In this document: piece after piece, positions 15,733 to 23,363 of the stretch | How positions within the stretch are numbered: position 1 is the first letter of the stretch | How the letters are laid out: each line of letters opens with the position of its first letter | Assembly (NCBI GenBank): GCA_040752025.1 | Contig: JBFMFR010000040.1 | Location: 1-64,000 of the forward strand | Direction: 5' to 3' | DNA from: JBFMFR01 sp040752025 | Lineage (GTDB): Bacteria; Chloroflexota; Anaerolineae; Anaerolineales; UBA4823 | DNA length: 64,000 bases | Notes under the pieces: model-generated | Told to the model about the DNA's origin: nothing | Databases searched by the model: none | Seen by the model: the letters and a program-made list of their open reading frames with translations, nothing else | Made by a program: the position numbers and the translations under genes

Positions 15733-16374
15733 ATGAACACCCTAACCATAACGCAGATCATCGTGTTGATCGGCTTAGGAATCTGCCTATTGGGGATCGC
15801 TCTGCGAATTAGAGAGATCCTGAGGCGGCCCTTCAAAACCGATCTGGCTCGCCCCCAGGGTTCCATACGCAGCGGCATCCTGTTTGCCTTTACCCTGGGC
15901 ATGGCCCCCTGGGAAAAAGAAAGCACCCGCCAGCATTGGATCGCCTACCTGCGCGGGATTTTCTTCCATGTGGGCATCTTTATGGCTTTCGGCGTGCTGA
16001 TCGCCAGCCCCTGGCTGGCGGTGTTGCCGAAACTACTGGTTTATTTGGCTTTATTGGTAACCGGCCTGGGAGCTATCTTCGGCTTCGCCGGAATTTTCAT
16101 GCGCCTGATGGGCGAAAACGAGCGAACGCTCAGCCTGCCGGATGATTATTTCTCCGTCTTCTTGAGCTCCCTGTTCACGGCACTGGCATTTGTGGTCCTG
16201 CTGGTCCCTGGCGCTCTGCCGGTTTTCTACATCGTGACGGCGATCCTGCTGATCTACATCCCGGTGAGTAAAATCCGCCACTGCGTGTATTTCTTCTATT
16301 CGAAATTCTTCTTCGGGTTGGGATACGGCCGGCGCGGCGTGATCGGGCAGCCCAAGAGCAAGTATGCTGAATAA
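15733..16374 (+). CDS. Second DsrM/NarI-like membrane cytochrome b
   Basis: The start is ATG 15733 with CAGGAGAAT upstream; a TTG 15 nt earlier is less likely. The 213-residue protein has about five to six hydrophobic helices and resembles the gamma-subunit/DsrM family. Candidate haem histidines are in FFHVGIF (about 76-82) and SKIRHCVYFFYS (near 180-191). It pairs with the DsrK-like gene 23 nt downstream, forming a second quinone/HdrD-like module. It would carry electrons between the menaquinone pool and cytoplasmic thiol/disulfide chemistry. Confidence 0.8.
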   Translation: MNTLTITQIIVLIGLGICLLGIALRIREILRRPFKTDLARPQGSIRSGILFAFTLGMAPWEKESTRQHWIAYLRGIFFHVGIFMAFGVLIASPWLAVLPKLLVYLALLVTGLGAIFGFAGIFMRLMGENERTLSLPDDYFSVFLSSLFTALAFVVLLVPGALPVFYIVTAILLIYIPVSKIRHCVYFFYSKFFFGLGYGRRGVIGQPKSKYAE

Positions 16375-16397
16375 GAAGGCAAAGATATTGGTGCAAA

Positions 16398-17795
16398 ATG
16401 ACTGAAGAACAAAAAGATCCATCGGTTCACGACAAATTCACTGCCAAGTTTAGCGATGAACGTTTTCAATTGACTGACGAAAAGTCGGCTCTGGCCCTGG
16501 ACGTGCTGCGCAAGCGGCTGAACCAGCAACTCGAGGCATCTTTGGAAGTATGCGTGCGCTGCGGCGTGTGCGCCGAGAGCTGCCATTACTACGTCGCCGA
16601 TCCTAAGCCCGAGCACGTACCGGCATACCGCTCGGAACAGTTGCGCAAGATCTATCGAGAGATGAGCGACCCGGTGGCTAAAGTAGCGCCTGGGTGGATT
16701 GGAGCTGCGCCCCTGGATCAGGAAATGCTGGAAAAGCTGATGTACTCGGCCTTTGGCACCTGCACGATGTGCGGGCGCTGCGTGCTCAACTGCCCAATGG
16801 GAGTGGACACACGCCAGATCATCCGCACGGCGCGCGCCATGCTGACTGCCATTGACATGACGCCTGAAGGGCTGAAAGCCACGGTCAACGTACACCTGCA
16901 AGATGGCAACAACATGGGCGTTTCCGGTGAGGACTTCATTGAAACCTTGCAGTGGATGGAAGAAGAACTACAAGCGGAGGTTGGCGACCCAACCGCTAAA
17001 ATCCCGATCGACAAGAAGCGCGCCCGGGTGGTATATACCTTCAATCCGCGCGAAGTGAAATACTTCCCTTACCTGATCCAGGCGGCGGCAAAGATCTTCA
17101 ACGCCGCCGGTGAAGATTGGACGCTCAGCAGCGAAAGCTGGGACGCCACCAACTATGGGCTGTTCAGCGGCGACGATCAGGCCTCCAGCACGATCGCCAA
17201 GAACCTGGAGCAGGCGGTCAATCACCTGGGAGCAGACCTGCTGGTGATGGCCGAGTGCGGGCACGGTTTTCGCTCGCAGCGCTGGGAAGGTGAAAACTGG
17301 GTCGGGCACCGTTATCCCTTCCAGATCAAGAGTTTTGTGGAAGTCATGGCTGAGTATATCCATGATGGGCGCATCCAGCTCGACCCCAGCGTCAACACCA
17401 AGCGGGTGACCTACCATGACCCCTGCAACCAGGTGCGCAACGGTGGGATCATCGAAGAACCACGCTACATCTTGCGCCACTCAGTGATGGATTTCGTCGA
17501 GATGGAACCGCACGGCATTGAAAATTATTGCTGTGGCGGCGGCGGCGGCATGCTTTCGATGACCGAATTTGCCAAAGAGCGCATTGCAGCCGGCAAGGCT
17601 AAAGCCGACCAGATCCAGGCAACTGGCGCCGAGATTGTGGCAACCTCCTGCCACAACTGCCTGGACCAACTGGACGAAGTGCGCCGGCATTATAAATTGA
17701 AAGTAAAGATCCAAAACTTGAGCGAGTTAGTAGCTGCGGCAGTTGTCTGGCCGCGCCCGCCCGCTGACGCAGAAGCCGGTGATGCGGCCGATTAG
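16398..17795 (+). CDS. Second DsrK/HdrD-like iron-sulfur protein
   Basis: A 465-residue protein with the same architecture as DsrK at 5989: two ferredoxin motifs (CVRCGVCAESC near 52-62, CTMCGRCVLNCP near 119-130), then CGHGFRSQRW, HDPCNQVRNGG, YCCGGGGG and CHNC. The C-terminal part carries the CCG-type noncubane cluster ligands. It probably reduces or oxidises a disulfide/trisulfide partner, perhaps DsrC as well. It is encoded with the small cytochrome b and a ferredoxin. Whether it is a DsrK paralogue or an HdrD/TmcB-like protein needs a tree. Confidence 0.85.
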   Translation: MTEEQKDPSVHDKFTAKFSDERFQLTDEKSALALDVLRKRLNQQLEASLEVCVRCGVCAESCHYYVADPKPEHVPAYRSEQLRKIYREMSDPVAKVAPGWIGAAPLDQEMLEKLMYSAFGTCTMCGRCVLNCPMGVDTRQIIRTARAMLTAIDMTPEGLKATVNVHLQDGNNMGVSGEDFIETLQWMEEELQAEVGDPTAKIPIDKKRARVVYTFNPREVKYFPYLIQAAAKIFNAAGEDWTLSSESWDATNYGLFSGDDQASSTIAKNLEQAVNHLGADLLVMAECGHGFRSQRWEGENWVGHRYPFQIKSFVEVMAEYIHDGRIQLDPSVNTKRVTYHDPCNQVRNGGIIEEPRYILRHSVMDFVEMEPHGIENYCCGGGGGMLSMTEFAKERIAAGKAKADQIQATGAEIVATSCHNCLDQLDEVRRHYKLKVKIQNLSELVAAAVVWPRPPADAEAGDAAD

Positions 17796-17841
17796 ACCCC
17801 ATTCATTGAGCGTAGGCAATATCCTGAAAGTGGAGTAAATT

Positions 17842-18042
17842 ATGTACCTCGTAACGATTGATACTGAGAAATGCCAGGGTTGTGGCGATTGTGTTGAGAA
17901 CTGCGCCGTGCAAATGCTTTCACTGGTTGAAGAAGATGGCAGAATGGTCGCCACCTTCGAAGGCGACCCCAGCGAATGCCTGGGCTGCCTGTCGTGTGAA
18001 GAAAGCTGCGAAGAGGGCGCCATTACGGTCACCGAGATCTGA
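17842..18042 (+). CDS. Small dicluster [4Fe-4S] ferredoxin
   Basis: A 66-residue ferredoxin with CQGCGDCVENC (11-21) and CLGCLSCEESC (46-56) motifs, each able to bind one [4Fe-4S] cluster. The usual proline after the last cysteine is replaced by alanine and glutamate. It is acidic and soluble, so a cytoplasmic electron carrier. It lies between the second DsrMK-like pair and the DsrN-like gene and may connect that module with low-potential donors. Confidence 0.88.
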   Translation: MYLVTIDTEKCQGCGDCVENCAVQMLSLVEEDGRMVATFEGDPSECLGCLSCEESCEEGAITVTEI

Positions 18043-18061
18043 ACAGGGAATCCTCTGCCCT

Positions 18062-18067
18062 TATAAT
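18062..18067 (+). promoter_or_regulatory. Possible -10 element before the cbiA/dsrN-like gene
   Basis: A perfect TATAAT lies 17 nt before the ATG at 18085. No good -35 is present at the right distance. The short leader contains a small hairpin GACGC-TTGAA-GCGTT (18070-18084) ending at the start codon, a looser relative of the GAA-loop hairpins. Confidence 0.35.
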
Positions 18068-18084
18068 TGGACGCTTGAAGCGTT

Positions 18085-19665
18085 ATGCCTGACTCCAGCG
18101 GACTCCAACAAACACCGTCCGCAACAGGATTCCTGCCGCGCCTGGTGATCGCGGCTCCCCAGGGTCGCAGTGGCAAGACAACCATCTCCCTGGGATTATG
18201 TGCAGCTTTTACAGCACAAGGCCTGAGCGTCCAGCCGTTTAAGAAAGGCCCTGACTATATCGATCCTTCCTGGTTGAGCGCCGCGGCAAAACAACCTTGC
18301 CGTTCGCTCGATCTGTTTTTTCTACGCACCCCCGCGCAGTTGCTGCAAGCTTTCCTGCGCGGCGCCTGTTGCGCAGAGTTGAGCCTGATCGAAGGCAATC
18401 ATGGCTTGTACGATGGCGAAGACTGGATCGAAGGGCAGGCGCTCTCGGCCAGCACCGCCGAAGTGGCGCGACAGCTCAAATGTCCGATCCTCCTGGTGGT
18501 CAACGCGGCGCGCATGTCGCGCAGCGCCGCAGCCCTGGTGCACGGCTACCAGACCTTCGAAGCCGGTACACCCATCGCTGGCGTAATCCTGAATAACGTC
18601 GCCCAGGGCCGTCACGAAGCCAAGCTGCGCCAGGCAATCGAAAACCACTGCCACATCCCGGTGCTGGGGGCAATCCCACGCCAGGAAAACCTGGCGATCC
18701 CCGACCGGCACCTGGGATTGGTGCCGCGTGCCGAGGCCAATGCTGGCGGTGCAGAAAACGCGGATGGTTCTGGGAATGTCATCCCCGCCCTGGCAGCCTG
18801 CCAGCAGGCCGCCGAGCGCTACATCGACCTGCCAGCCGTATTGGAAATTGCTCGCTCAGCCGTGCAATTACCTGTAGGGGCGCAAGGCTTGCGCCCCGAT
18901 TCGCAAGCCTTGCACCCCTCCCCTCCCCCACCTCCGAAAGCCCGGATCGGGGTGGTGCGCGACCAGGCTTTTACATTTTACTACCCTGAAAACCTGGAAG
19001 CATTGCAGCAGGCAGGGGCACAACTAATATTCATCAACGCCCTGCAAGACACTCACCTGCCGCAGGTGGACGCGCTGCTGATCGGCGGTGGTTTTCCGGA
19101 AATTTTCATGGAAACCCTGGCCGCCAACACCAGCCTGCGCAGCGAAATCCGGGAGGCAATCGAAGCGGGCTTGCCAGTCTACGCAGAGTGTGGCGGGCTC
19201 ATGTACCTGGCGCAGCATCTCTGTTGGGGAGAGCGTCGCGCCGAAATGGTGGGCGCTTTGCCAATTGATGTAGAAATGAGCGCCCGGCCGGAAGGCCACG
19301 GCTACGTGCTGGCAGAAGTGACGCAAGAGAACCCATTCTTCGCCCCAGGCACACTGCTGCGCGGCCATGAATTTCACCATTCTCGCCTCGCAGGGCTTGA
19401 ACCCAACCGGCGCACAGCGCAGCCTCCCCAACTGTGGCTGGCCTACCGGCTGCAGCGCGGCCACGGAATCGGACGGGTAGAATCAAATGAGGGGCATCCA
19501 TCCACCTGGCAGCAGGATGGATTGGTTTACCGCAATGTTCTGGCTTCTTACACCCACCTGCACGCGGATGGCTCGCCAGATTGGGCGCCAGCCCTGGTAG
19601 CGCGCGCTTACGCCTATGCGCAAGGCGGGTCGCCTGTACTGGCTCAGGGAGAACGAGATGGCTGA
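18085..19665 (+). CDS. dsrN: CbiA-type glutamine amidotransferase, probably DsrN (sirohaem amidase)
   Basis: A 526-residue two-domain enzyme. The N-terminal domain is a P-loop ATPase (APQGRSGKTT near 25-34, then KKGPDYIDPSWL). The C-terminal domain is a class I glutamine amidotransferase with the nucleophile in YAECGGLMYL (about 369-378) and a catalytic-type GHEFHHS. The family amidates cobyrinate; in dsr clusters the homologue DsrN is proposed to make siroamide for DsrAB. Context (dsr island, hemA next, sirohaem genes nearby, no other cobalamin genes) favours DsrN. A palindromic repeat at 18877-18913 has been added in the linker between domains and adds Pro-rich residues. Confidence 0.85.
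   Translation: MPDSSGLQQTPSATGFLPRLVIAAPQGRSGKTTISLGLCAAFTAQGLSVQPFKKGPDYIDPSWLSAAAKQPCRSLDLFFLRTPAQLLQAFLRGACCAELSLIEGNHGLYDGEDWIEGQALSASTAEVARQLKCPILLVVNAARMSRSAAALVHGYQTFEAGTPIAGVILNNVAQGRHEAKLRQAIENHCHIPVLGAIPRQENLAIPDRHLGLVPRAEANAGGAENADGSGNVIPALAACQQAAERYIDLPAVLEIARSAVQLPVGAQGLRPDSQALHPSPPPPPKARIGVVRDQAFTFYYPENLEALQQAGAQLIFINALQDTHLPQVDALLIGGGFPEIFMETLAANTSLRSEIREAIEAGLPVYAECGGLMYLAQHLCWGERRAEMVGALPIDVEMSARPEGHGYVLAEVTQENPFFAPGTLLRGHEFHHSRLAGLEPNRRTAQPPQLWLAYRLQRGHGIGRVESNEGHPSTWQQDGLVYRNVLASYTHLHADGSPDWAPALVARAYAYAQGGSPVLAQGERDG
18877..18913 (+). repeat. Palindromic repeat embedded in dsrN linker
   Basis: GGGGCGCAA-GGC-TTGCGCCCC (18877-18897) is a 9-bp perfect stem, followed by a partial second arm GCAAGCCTTGC (18903-18913). 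It resembles the GTAGGGGCGCA...GCCCC intergenic palindromes of many bacteria. Here it lies in frame inside a gene, in the inter-domain linker. Confidence 0.65.
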
Positions 19666-21103
19666 TCTATCCTCTCTCCCGCTCCTGCTGATTGGCATCA
19701 ATCATAAAATGGCGCCCGTGGAAGTGCGCGAGCGCCTGGCTTTTAGCCCGGAGCGCATCCCGCAAGCACTGCTCAGTATAAAGTCGCGGCTCGAAAGGAA
19801 CGCGGCCAGGCCACAAGACTGCCCCTGTGATGAAGCTGCCAGGCGCTCTGCGCCAATCGAAGTGACTCTGCTGTCTACCTGCAATCGCACCGAGGTGTAT
19901 GTAGTTGCACCCGACCAGTGTGAAGCCCAGGCGCAAGTGATGCACTTTTTATCGGATCACGCACACCGGTCTGCCAGTGGCGCAGCTCAACCGGGGACAG
20001 CCAGGAATAGCGCCAGCCAGACCAGTGGGAGCCAGGATTCCTTCAGCCTGGCGGGGTTGACCTATTCAGCCTGCGGCCTGGAAGCTGCCCACCATTTGCT
20101 GCGCGTGGCTGCCGGGCTGGACTCCCTGGTACTGGGTGAAAACGAAATCCTGGGCCAGGTTAGAGACGCCAGCGAGATCGCTCAACAGGCAGGCACAAGT
20201 GGGGCGCTGCTTGCTACCCTGTTCCGCTATGCCATCCAAACCGGTAAGCGCGTGCGCGCTGAAACAGACCTGGGTCACGCCAGTCTTTCGGTTGCAAGCG
20301 TGGTGGTCGAACTGGCAGAAGAAACGTTCGGCTCGCTGGCGGAGCGCACTGCGCTGCTGATCGGCGCGGGCAAGGTCAGCTCGATCACCGGGCGGGCGCT
20401 GGTCAACGCCGGGCTGAGTTGTGTGCTGGTTGCCAACCGCACCTACGAAAAAGCACAAAAATTGGCTCACAGCCTGGGATATACCTCCACGAAAACGGCG
20501 CGTGAGAACATCGCCGTGCACTTCGATGCGCTGGCTGAACACCTAGTGCGAGCGGATATCGTCATTTGCTCCACCGGAGCGCCGCACATCGTGCTGCACA
20601 AGCACACTGTCGAACAAGCGATGCGCTCACGTTCTGACCGCCCCCTGCTCATCGCTGACCTGGCTGTGCCGCGTGACGCTGATCCTGAAATCGGACAAGT
20701 GCCCAACGTACACCTGGCGGATATCGATGATCTGGAACGATTGGTGACCACCCGCCACCCCCTGGCAGCAGCCGTGCGCCAACAGGCTGAGACGATTGTT
20801 GAAGCAGAGCTGGAGCAGTTCGATGCCTGGTATACTGCCCGCCGCAACGCACCCGTGATCCAGGCCCTGCGCGCCAAAGCTGAAACGATCTGCCAGGAAC
20901 AGATTAGCCTGACATTGCGCCGCCTCGGAGATGTGACTTCTGAACAGCAGCGCGCCATCCAGCAAATGGCACAATCGATCGTCAACAAACTGCTGCACGA
21001 ACCGATCACCAGCCTGAAGACCCCTCCCGAAGATTTGAGCGCGAGCGAGTACACTGAGTGGGTCGAAACCCTTTTCGGACTGCACGAAGCCGCGCGAAAG
21101 TAA
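19658..21103 (+). CDS. hemA: Glutamyl-tRNA reductase
   Basis: HemA makes glutamate-1-semialdehyde from Glu-tRNA, the first step of tetrapyrrole (and so sirohaem) synthesis. ATG 19658 lies 8 nt inside the end of dsrN and follows a GGGAGAACGAG site; the earlier in-frame start has no such support. The 481-residue protein shows the catalytic STCNRTEVYV motif, SLVLGENEILGQVRDA, an NADPH-binding ALLIGAGKVSS and the C-terminal dimerisation helices. A low-complexity Ser/Ala/Gln insertion (about 105-130) is unusual. Coupling to dsrN suggests it supplies sirohaem for DsrAB. hemL, hemB and hemC are not in the window. Confidence 0.95.
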   Translation: MADLSSLPLLLIGINHKMAPVEVRERLAFSPERIPQALLSIKSRLERNAARPQDCPCDEAARRSAPIEVTLLSTCNRTEVYVVAPDQCEAQAQVMHFLSDHAHRSASGAAQPGTARNSASQTSGSQDSFSLAGLTYSACGLEAAHHLLRVAAGLDSLVLGENEILGQVRDASEIAQQAGTSGALLATLFRYAIQTGKRVRAETDLGHASLSVASVVVELAEETFGSLAERTALLIGAGKVSSITGRALVNAGLSCVLVANRTYEKAQKLAHSLGYTSTKTARENIAVHFDALAEHLVRADIVICSTGAPHIVLHKHTVEQAMRSRSDRPLLIADLAVPRDADPEIGQVPNVHLADIDDLERLVTTRHPLAAAVRQQAETIVEAELEQFDAWYTARRNAPVIQALRAKAETICQEQISLTLRRLGDVTSEQQRAIQQMAQSIVNKLLHEPITSLKTPPEDLSASEYTEWVETLFGLHEAARK

Positions 21104-21196
21104 ATTTTCAATGAGAAAATCCAGGGGGAAATCCGGAAAAGCCAAAAAGGGGTAAAATTGTCCTGGATAGAGATCTAACCAGTAAGTAGTTGAGTT

Positions 21197-21796
21197 ATGG
21201 AAGACAGTCTAACCAGAGTAGTAAAATGGGTTGATATCGCCGCCCCACGCCAGGAAGTCTTTGAGATCGTCACAGATCTATGCAAGCGTTCGCAGTTGTG
21301 TCCGTTGTGGAGTGTGCTCACTTTTGGCGCGATCAGCGATAATTACCCGCAAGAAGGCAGCCAATACCAGCTAGTCCTGCGTGAAGAACAAAAACCGCCG
21401 CTTACCAGCATCGTGACGGCCCTGGTTCCCCTGAGGAAGTTCGCTTACAAGTTACTCGTGGATCGCAAGACACAGGTGACCTGGATTTTTCAAGATACAA
21501 CCCAGGGGACACGCATTGTCTATAGCGAAGAATATCTGCCGAAAGAAAGCGACAACGATCAATTCTTACAAGAGTTGCACACGATCATCCAACAATGGTT
21601 GAATAACATCAAGCGCTATGCCGAGCTGCGCAAAAGCCGCAGCCAGCGCCTGGTGCGCTGGCTGGCAGACCATTTCTATTTAAATTTGCGCGCCGATCAG
21701 CGTCGTACGGTGCAGATCATTCTCTTTCTACACGGGGTCAGCATCATCACCTTCATCATGGCTGCGATCGCCCTGGGCTTCGCCAGCCTGATCTGA
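21197..21796 (+). CDS. SRPBCC-domain protein with C-terminal membrane helix
   Basis: The 199-residue product has an N-terminal START/SRPBCC (polyketide cyclase-like) lipid-binding domain (about 8-140, beginning VVKWVDIAAPRQEVFEIV). A short basic region and one C-terminal membrane helix (about 173-197) follow. Such proteins bind small hydrophobic ligands at the membrane; no substrate can be inferred. It converges with the minus-strand operon downstream and is probably a single gene. Confidence 0.7.
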   Translation: MEDSLTRVVKWVDIAAPRQEVFEIVTDLCKRSQLCPLWSVLTFGAISDNYPQEGSQYQLVLREEQKPPLTSIVTALVPLRKFAYKLLVDRKTQVTWIFQDTTQGTRIVYSEEYLPKESDNDQFLQELHTIIQQWLNNIKRYAELRKSRSQRLVRWLADHFYLNLRADQRRTVQIILFLHGVSIITFIMAAIALGFASLI

Positions 21797-21810
21797 CCCC
21801 GAGGTCCATT

Positions 21811-22659
21811 TTAGGGCTCATAGCAACAGCGGAAGCCGGTGTCATCGCTGCGATGCAGGGGGGCTCCCCAGCCGCGGTAAGCACATCGACTGCGGTAAGA
21901 TTCCTCGCGCCAGGAGCCTCCCCGGATTACGGATTTATCCAGGTTGGCCTCGGTCGAAGAAATAACGCTGGTGGTGCCCATTTCATGCTGCTTGGGCAGC
22001 AGCACCTGCTTGCTCGTATCCTCCAACAGCGCATCGCGGCCATCCTGCGGGTCGTATGGATAAGGCCCTATCATGGACTGGCACCATTCCTGTGTGTTGC
22101 CCCCCATATCCGCTACGCCGAACGGGCTATCACCCTGGGGCGAAAACTGGCCCACCGGCGTGGTACCGCCTAACTTAGCTTCAGCGCTGTTGCACCGGCC
22201 CGCTTCCCAGGTATTCCCCCAGGGGAAGACGAGCCCATCTGCGCCGCGCGCGGCTTTTTCCCATTCCGGCTCTGTCGGCAAGCGCAACGGCAGACCTGTC
22301 ACCTCAGCCGCCCAGTGGCAAAAATCCAGGGCATCCTGAAGCGAGACCCCAACAACTGGATGATCGGCTTTATCTGCCGGAAATTTACCATCCACCCACC
22401 CGAACAAGGGAGCACGGTGCCCGGTGGCCTCAACAAACTGGCGGTACTGCTCGTTGGTCACCGGATAGCGCATGATGTGATAATCGGTGATATGCAGTTG
22501 GTGCTGCGGCATTTCGTCGGATTGTGCCCGACGATCCCTCTTCAATGTACTGCCCATTTGGAATTCCCCGCCTGGAATCAGCACAAACTCCAGGTTGAGG
22601 GCGGGCGGACGGGGAACGTCCGACGAACGAGAAATATCCGAAGGCGATACTGTAGTCAT
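21811..22659 (-). CDS. Formylglycine-generating-enzyme (SUMF1) domain protein
   Basis: This protein has the FGE-sulfatase fold: FVLIPGGEFQMGS (about 27-39), YPVTNEQYRQFVEATG, LPTEPEWEKAARG, FPWGN, GGNTQEWC, VIRGGSWREE and a closing DDTGFRCC. True FGE converts a sulfatase Cys to formylglycine, but most bacterial members have other or unknown roles. No sulfatase is seen here. ATG 22659 is preferred to TTG 22668 on spacing from AAAGGAG. A GAA-loop hairpin repeat is inside the N-terminal coding part. It is the last gene after the response regulator (17-nt gap). Confidence 0.82.
   Translation of the reverse strand: MTTVSPSDISRSSDVPRPPALNLEFVLIPGGEFQMGSTLKRDRRAQSDEMPQHQLHITDYHIMRYPVTNEQYRQFVEATGHRAPLFGWVDGKFPADKADHPVVGVSLQDALDFCHWAAEVTGLPLRLPTEPEWEKAARGADGLVFPWGNTWEAGRCNSAEAKLGGTTPVGQFSPQGDSPFGVADMGGNTQEWCQSMIGPYPYDPQDGRDALLEDTSKQVLLPKQHEMGTTSVISSTEANLDKSVIRGGSWREESYRSRCAYRGWGAPLHRSDDTGFRCCYEP
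22606..22622 (+). repeat. GAA-loop hairpin, copy H, inside the FGE-domain gene
   Basis: CGGACG-GGGAA-CGTCCG, a perfect 6-bp stem read on the plus strand, that is antisense to the gene. It falls in the variable N-terminal segment (SSDVPRPP) before the conserved domain. Confidence 0.7.
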
Positions 22660-22676
22660 GATGTTCAAATTCTCCT

Positions 22677-23363
22677 TTAAGCAGTTGAAATATCACCGGG
22701 GTCAAACAGATGGTTTTGGGTCACATAACGCATCAACTCAAAGCTGGTACGCAAATTGAGCTTTGCCATCATATTGCTGCGGTGTACAGACACGGTTTTA
22801 GGACTGATCGAAAGAATGTGAGCAATCTCTTTGTTGCTCTTTCCGGATACCAATAATTTCAACACCTGTAACTCTCGCTCGGTCAGGTGCGGCTGAGCGT
22901 CCAGGCTTTCGCTGCCGTCGGCATAGGTCTCCAAAACCTGGCGAGCCACGCTGGGTTCCAGAAAAGCGCCCTGCTCATACACCTGGTGGATTGCACTGAC
23001 CAGTTCACGCCCGCCGGAGCGCTTGAGCACGTATCCGGAGGCGCCAGCGCGCAACAATGGGTCGATGTACTCGCGGTTATCGTGCTGCGTCAGGATCAAC
23101 ACGCGTACCTGGGGAAATTCCCGGGTGATATGCTGGGTCGCTTCCATACCATTCATCTCTGGCATGGCAATATCCATCAAAACCACATCGGGTTTCAAAA
23201 TCGCCACCAATTCTAAAGCCAGGCGACCATTTTCGGCCTCACCCACCACGCAGATATCCGGCTGCTGCTCTAACAAAGAACAAATGCCATCCCGCAAAAT
23301 GGCATGGTCATCGACAACCATCACGCGTATCGACGCGGAATTCGAGTGGTGTTGTTCAGACAT
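22677..23363 (-). CDS. NarL/LuxR-type response regulator
   Basis: A 228-residue regulator with a receiver domain (VDDHAILRDG at 17-26, phospho-acceptor Asp in VLMDIAMPEMNG, T and K switch residues in LILTQHD and YVLKR) and a C-terminal LuxR helix-turn-helix (LTERELQVLKLLVSGKSNKEIAHILSI). The start overlaps the histidine kinase stop (ATGTCTGA), so the two form a pair. A longer in-frame reading to 23540 is an overlap artefact with the kinase. Targets are unknown; its operon also carries sirohaem genes, so control of the dsr or sirohaem genes is possible. Confidence 0.93.
   Translation of the reverse strand: MSEQHHSNSASIRVMVVDDHAILRDGICSLLEQQPDICVVGEAENGRLALELVAILKPDVVLMDIAMPEMNGMEATQHITREFPQVRVLILTQHDNREYIDPLLRAGASGYVLKRSGGRELVSAIHQVYEQGAFLEPSVARQVLETYADGSESLDAQPHLTERELQVLKLLVSGKSNKEIAHILSISPKTVSVHRSNMMAKLNLRTSFELMRYVTQNHLFDPGDISTA

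Noticed and set aside
2019..21103. Oxidative (reverse) Dsr pathway
   Set aside because: DsrD is present and no DsrEFH or DsrL is seen; both point to the reductive direction, though direction cannot be proved from sequence alone.
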